Origin: Kineosporiaceae bacterium | GTDB taxonomy: Bacteria; Actinomycetota; Actinomycetes; Actinomycetales; Angustibacteraceae | DNA length: 8,699 bases | Assembly: GCA_027345905.1 (NCBI GenBank) | Contig: DAIETC010000157.1 | Coordinates: 1 to 8,699 of the forward strand | Reading direction: 5' to 3' | Shown: positions 6,282 through 8,699 of the stretch, in pieces | How positions within the stretch are numbered: the stretch's first letter is position 1 | Layout: the number at the start of each line of letters is the position of its first letter | Position numbers and translations under genes: made by a program | The notes under the pieces: model-generated | Seen by the model: only the letters and a program-made list of their open reading frames with translations | Databases searched by the model: none | Told to the model about the DNA's origin: nothing

Positions 6282-6373
6282 GGCGACGGCGACCGTTGCG
6301 CTACCTGGCGTAAGCGGACAGGATCGATCCGGACGCGCAGTGCGTTCGGCAACGCGAAGGAGAGGTGGCCGAG
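6282..6373 (+). promoter_or_regulatory. Leader of the DsrE-family gene with palindrome and hairpin
   Basis: This is the only non-coding gap of note in the plus-strand run. It contains a perfect palindrome, GGATCGATCC (6321-6330), and a short hairpin GCGTT-cggc-AACGC (6342-6355) ending just before the Shine-Dalgarno AAGGAG at 6357-6362. An alternative pairing of CGTTGC (6294-6299) with GCAACG (6349-6354) would exclude the hairpin. No convincing -35/-10 pair is visible; TTGCGC at 6296 has only a weak partner. The gap may hold an internal promoter or operator, or an mRNA structure affecting the start. This is tentative. Confidence 0.3.
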
Positions 6374-6898
6374 ATGGCCGACAACATGCAGGACACGATG
6401 GCTGCTGGCAGCCAGCAGTCGGACAGCAAGCGCATGGCCATGGTGTGTTGGAGTAGCGACCTGGACCGGGTCTGGCCGACGTTGATCCTGGCCAGCACGG
6501 GCGCGGCCTCTGGCCTCGAGGTCGACATCTTCTTCACGTTCTGGGGCCTGCGGGTGCTGCAGCGCAACGACAAGCGCATCACCGGCAGCAACTGGATGCA
6601 GAAGGGCGAGTCGCTGGTCGACCGCGGTGGCACAGAGCACCTCAAGCTCGGCAAGATCCACTTCGGCGGCGCCGGCACCTCGATGATCAAGGCGCTGGCC
6701 AAGCAGTACAAGGTGGCTTCGCCCACCGAGCTGCTGGAGATGGCCATGGACGCGGGGGTACGGCTGCACCCGTGCCAGATGACGATGGACCTCTACGGCC
6801 TGAAGCAGTCCGACTTCATCGACGGGCTGCAGCCCTCGCTCGGGGCCGCCAGCTTCATCGACATGGCCTGCAAGGCGGACATCCAGCTGTTCATCTAA
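6374..6898 (+). CDS. DsrE-family sulfur-carrier-like protein (DsrE/DsrF/DrsH-like, DsrE2/DsrE3 type)
   Basis: DsrE-type proteins carry persulfide sulfur on a cysteine and exchange it with TusA or rhodanese partners during sulfur oxidation. This 174-residue product has the family pattern: first strand M21-A-M-V-C25 with W-S-S-D-L-D-R, the strand E49-V-D-I-F-F-T-F-W-G-L, a middle F97-G-G-A-G-T-S-M segment, and the diagnostic loop H132-P-C134-Q-M-T-M-D-L-Y-G-L. Cys134 in that loop is the expected persulfide carrier; C25 and C166 are further cysteines. No signal peptide or transmembrane helix is evident, so it should be cytoplasmic. ATG 6374 is preferred, with AAGGAG eleven bases upstream; a GTG at 6365 is only two bases from that site. 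A lone family member without visible TusA could also have been annotated simply as a peroxiredoxin-family protein. Confidence 0.85.
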   Translation: MADNMQDTMAAGSQQSDSKRMAMVCWSSDLDRVWPTLILASTGAASGLEVDIFFTFWGLRVLQRNDKRITGSNWMQKGESLVDRGGTEHLKLGKIHFGGAGTSMIKALAKQYKVASPTELLEMAMDAGVRLHPCQMTMDLYGLKQSDFIDGLQPSLGAASFIDMACKADIQLFI

Positions 6899-6902
6899 GC
6901 AG

Positions 6903-7598
6903 GTGACGCGCGACGAGGCGCCTTGGGCACTGCTAACCGGCAATGACCCGGGGATCACAGAGCGTCTGGCGCCACTTCTGGAGCAGCAGGGGCTGACCGT
7001 GCGTACGGCGCCTGCTGGTCTGGACGTGGTCGCCGAGCCCACGCCGGCCACCGTTGTCGTGTGCCCGGTCGAGCAGCCTGCGGACCTGGCCCAGATCAAG
7101 CAGTTCCGGGCGCAGTGGCCGCAGGTCGTCCTCGTCGGCTATCTCCGCATGCCTGATCAGGAGCTGTGGCGACGTGCCCAGCGCGGTGGCTGCGACCTGG
7201 TCACCACCCGGGGGGCACTGGTGCGCTCGCTGCGCTCGCTGCTCGAGCAGCGAGCGAAGGGCGGCGGGCGTCGATTCCCGCTGCTCGATCTCGCGGACGC
7301 CGCCGGTCGGCTAGGTTTCGTCCTGCGAGTGGAGGAGACGCCGTCCGGACCGGTCGCGGTGTTCCGGGTGCAGGGCCAGTGGTGCGCCATCGTGGACCGC
7401 TGCCCGCACGCCGGTGCGGCGCTGTCCGGGGGTGAGCTGGACGGGACGGTGGTGACCTGCCCGCGCCACGGCAGCCAGTTCGACGTGCGCAGTGGCGAAC
7501 GGCTGCGCGGGCCGGCGGACGAGGAGATCACCACGCTGCGCGTGGTCGAGGACGCCGGCCAGCTGTGGCTGCAGGATCTGGGTGCCTCCACCGGCTAG
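6903..7598 (+). CDS. Degenerate receiver domain fused to a Rieske [2Fe-2S] domain
   Basis: The 231-residue protein has two parts. Residues 8-117 resemble a response-regulator receiver fold: L10-L-T-G-N-D-P-G-I stands where the acidic pocket normally reads D-D-D, V51-V-V-C54-P stands at the phospho-Asp strand, and G95-G-C-D-L-V-T-T-R occupies the strand where the conserved lysine sits. The phospho-acceptor aspartate and the lysine are therefore missing, so phosphorylation is unlikely. Residues 125-227 are a Rieske domain of the ferredoxin or NirD-like kind, with C167-P-H169-A-G and C186-P-R-H189-G-S-Q-F-D as the cluster ligands. No membrane helix or signal is seen, so it is probably a soluble cytoplasmic electron carrier. 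The GTG at 6903 follows the DsrE stop by four bases and has little Shine-Dalgarno sequence. Its partner is unknown; an electron-transfer role in the locus is inferred. Confidence 0.75.
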   Translation: MTRDEAPWALLTGNDPGITERLAPLLEQQGLTVRTAPAGLDVVAEPTPATVVVCPVEQPADLAQIKQFRAQWPQVVLVGYLRMPDQELWRRAQRGGCDLVTTRGALVRSLRSLLEQRAKGGGRRFPLLDLADAAGRLGFVLRVEETPSGPVAVFRVQGQWCAIVDRCPHAGAALSGGELDGTVVTCPRHGSQFDVRSGERLRGPADEEITTLRVVEDAGQLWLQDLGASTG

Positions 7599-7630
7599 CT
7601 GACGATCGGCCCAGCTAGGTGACGATCGGC
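7591..7630. repeat. Imperfect 20-bp tandem duplication across both stop codons
   Basis: Bases 7591-7610 and 7611-7630 match at 18 of 20 positions (differences at 7593/7613 and 7599/7619). The left unit contains the TAG of the Rieske gene (7596-7598). The right unit contains, on the minus strand, the TAG of the Mrp gene (7615-7617). Confidence 0.8.
7595..7618. terminator. Weak bidirectional hairpin between convergent genes
   Basis: CTAGCTG (7595-7601) pairs with CAGCTAG (7612-7618) around a ten-base loop, right where two convergent genes meet. The stem is short and has no T-run, so it is at best a weak or factor-assisted transcription end. It is partly a by-product of the local 20-bp duplication. 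Confidence 0.3.
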
Positions 7631-8699
7631 AACAGCCGTCGGGGCCGGTCGGACATCGTGGTTGCCAGCCGCTGCGCGAGCTGGCGGTACCCAGCCGCCA
7701 ACGCCGAGTCCGGGTGGGCCACGACCACCGGAGAGCCGCTGTCGCCGTCGGCCATGGCCGCCGGCTCGAACGGCAGCCGGGCCAACACGGGAACGTCGAG
7801 CTGGTCGGCGATCACCTGACCCCCGCCCGCACCGAAAATGTCGTGAACGGTCTCGCAGTTGGAACACACGAACGAGGCCATGTTCTCGACGACCCCGGTC
7901 AGCTTCAGTCCGGTCTTGGTCAGCATGCGCGCGGCTCGGATTGCGACCCGGCTGGCGGCGTCCTGGGGTGTGGTCACGAGCGCGAACGATGCGTGCGGCA
8001 GGAACTGGGACAGCGAGATGGCGACGTCGCCGGTGCCCGGCGGCATGTCCACGATGAGGAAGTCCGCGTCGTCCCAGTGCACGTCACGCAACAGCTGCTC
8101 CATGGCCTTGTGCAGCATGGGTCCACGCCACACGACCGGCTGGTCCTCGGGCACGAAGTTGCCCATCGACAGCACGTTCACTCCATGGGCGTGCAAGGGC
8201 ACGATCAGCTCGTCGACCACGTTGGGCCGCGCGGTGGCGCCCATCATGTGCGGCAAAGAGAAGCCCCAGATGTCGGCGTCCAGCAGACCGACCCGCTTGC
8301 CCTGCTGCGCCAAGGCGATCGCGAGGTTGGCGGCGACGGTGGACTTGCCGACACCGCCCTTGCCCGACCCGACCGCCAGCACCTGGGTGCGCGACCCAGG
8401 CTGGCCGAGCGGGGGAATCTCGATCTTGAGCCCACCGATCAGTGCAGAGCGCTCCTGCTCCTGCATCGAGGTGAGCTCGACTCGGACCTGAGCGACCTCG
8501 GGCAGCGCATTGCGCACCGCGGCCGGTACCTCCCGGCGGAAGAAGTCCTTCAGCGGACAGCCGGGCGTGGTGAGCGCGATCAGCACCTCGACGTCCGAGC
8601 CGTCGATGGTGATGCCGCGCACCATGCCCAAGTCGACGATCGAGCGATGCAGCTCGGGGTCCTGGACCGGCGCCAGGGCCGCCATGACGGCCTGCTCGG
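7615..8699 (-). CDS. mrp: Mrp/ApbC-type P-loop ATPase, Fe-S cluster carrier (start probably beyond the right edge)
   Basis: Mrp/ApbC (NBP35-type) proteins bind and transfer [4Fe-4S] clusters to cytoplasmic apo-proteins. Numbering from the ATG at 8685, residues 6-75 are a MIP18-like domain with D9-P-E-L...D18-L-G-M-V and T40-P-G-C43-P. The ATPase domain follows: deviant Walker A G108-K-G-G-V-G-K-S-T, D136-A-D, and D213-M-P-P-G-T-G-D as the Walker B/switch region. V274-adjacent C274-S-N-C277 is the cluster-binding CxxC pair. The visible 356 residues end with TAG at 7615-7617. The frame stays open upstream of that ATG to the edge (reading E-Q-A-V-M-A-A-L), and homologues I recall have a few residues before this A-x-x-A-L segment, so the true start is probably outside. 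The gene is convergent to the operon and reads as a housekeeping neighbour. It could still serve Fe-S assembly for the operon's proteins. Confidence 0.92.
   Translation of the reverse strand, partial: EQAVMAALAPVQDPELHRSIVDLGMVRGITIDGSDVEVLIALTTPGCPLKDFFRREVPAAVRNALPEVAQVRVELTSMQEQERSALIGGLKIEIPPLGQPGSRTQVLAVGSGKGGVGKSTVAANLAIALAQQGKRVGLLDADIWGFSLPHMMGATARPNVVDELIVPLHAHGVNVLSMGNFVPEDQPVVWRGPMLHKAMEQLLRDVHWDDADFLIVDMPPGTGDVAISLSQFLPHASFALVTTPQDAASRVAIRAARMLTKTGLKLTGVVENMASFVCSNCETVHDIFGAGGGQVIADQLDVPVLARLPFEPAAMADGDSGSPVVVAHPDSALAAGYRQLAQRLATTMSDRPRRLLPIVT

Noticed and set aside
6296..6324. Possible promoter with TTGCGC and CAGGAT hexamers 17 bases apart.
   Set aside because: Only the -35-like part is passable and the -10-like part is poor; in high-GC DNA such matches are common, so no promoter was called.
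7859..8491. Plus-strand open frame of 210 codons opposite mrp.
   Set aside because: It is the complement of a well-conserved Mrp ATPase with intact Walker A and CxxC motifs and has no recognisable domain of its own.
1..8699. CRISPR arrays, tRNA or rRNA genes, insertion sequences, phage attachment sites.
   Set aside because: No repeat-spacer pattern, cloverleaf, transposase frame or terminal inverted repeats were seen; coding sequence fills almost the whole window.

Overview
The window is high-GC DNA with frequent GTG starts, 4-base start/stop overlaps and tightly packed genes. Together with an actinobacterial-style Mrp protein at the right edge, this suggests an actinobacterium (Actinomycetota). 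That assignment is inferred from composition and protein character, because no marker gene is present.

Layout. Positions 1-7598 hold one co-directional plus-strand run that looks like a single operon. In order it encodes: the C-terminal end of a radical SAM-like protein (1-312); EtfB (317-1093); EtfA (1098-2057); a membrane-bound NarI/HdrD-type fusion resembling Etf:menaquinone oxidoreductase (2060-4495); a winged-helix protein (4492-4926); a 97-residue protein with two CxxC...HxxxxH motifs (4923-5216); two tandem GcvH-like, probably lipoylated carrier proteins of the LbpA kind (5213-5653 and 5660-6112); a 45-residue single-pass membrane protein (6144-6281); a DsrE-family sulfur-carrier-like protein (6374-6898); and a protein that fuses a degenerate receiver domain to a Rieske domain (6903-7598). 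A convergent Mrp/ApbC-type P-loop ATPase (7615 to the right edge, minus strand) belongs to a different, housekeeping unit. Only 16 bp separate the two stop codons. The only non-coding gap of note inside the run is 6282-6373.

How the parts may work together. The GcvH-like proteins carry an ESAKWVGPxP signature typical of lipoate-binding proteins associated with sulfur-oxidising heterodisulfide-reductase-like (sHdr) systems, and there is no glycine-cleavage partner gene here. A DsrE-type persulfide carrier, EtfAB and an adjacent quinone-reducing Etf dehydrogenase fit a chain in which sulfur is handled on a DsrE protein and a lipoyl arm. Electrons would then be collected by EtfAB and passed through the heme/Fe-S membrane protein to menaquinone. 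I recall a described sHdr arrangement with etfAB and an Etf:quinone oxidoreductase; the HdrA/B/C core and TusA are not in this window and would have to lie upstream. The winged-helix protein, the twin zinc-finger-like protein, the membrane microprotein and the pseudo-receiver-Rieske fusion are not parts I know from that pathway. They are the most promising novel content.
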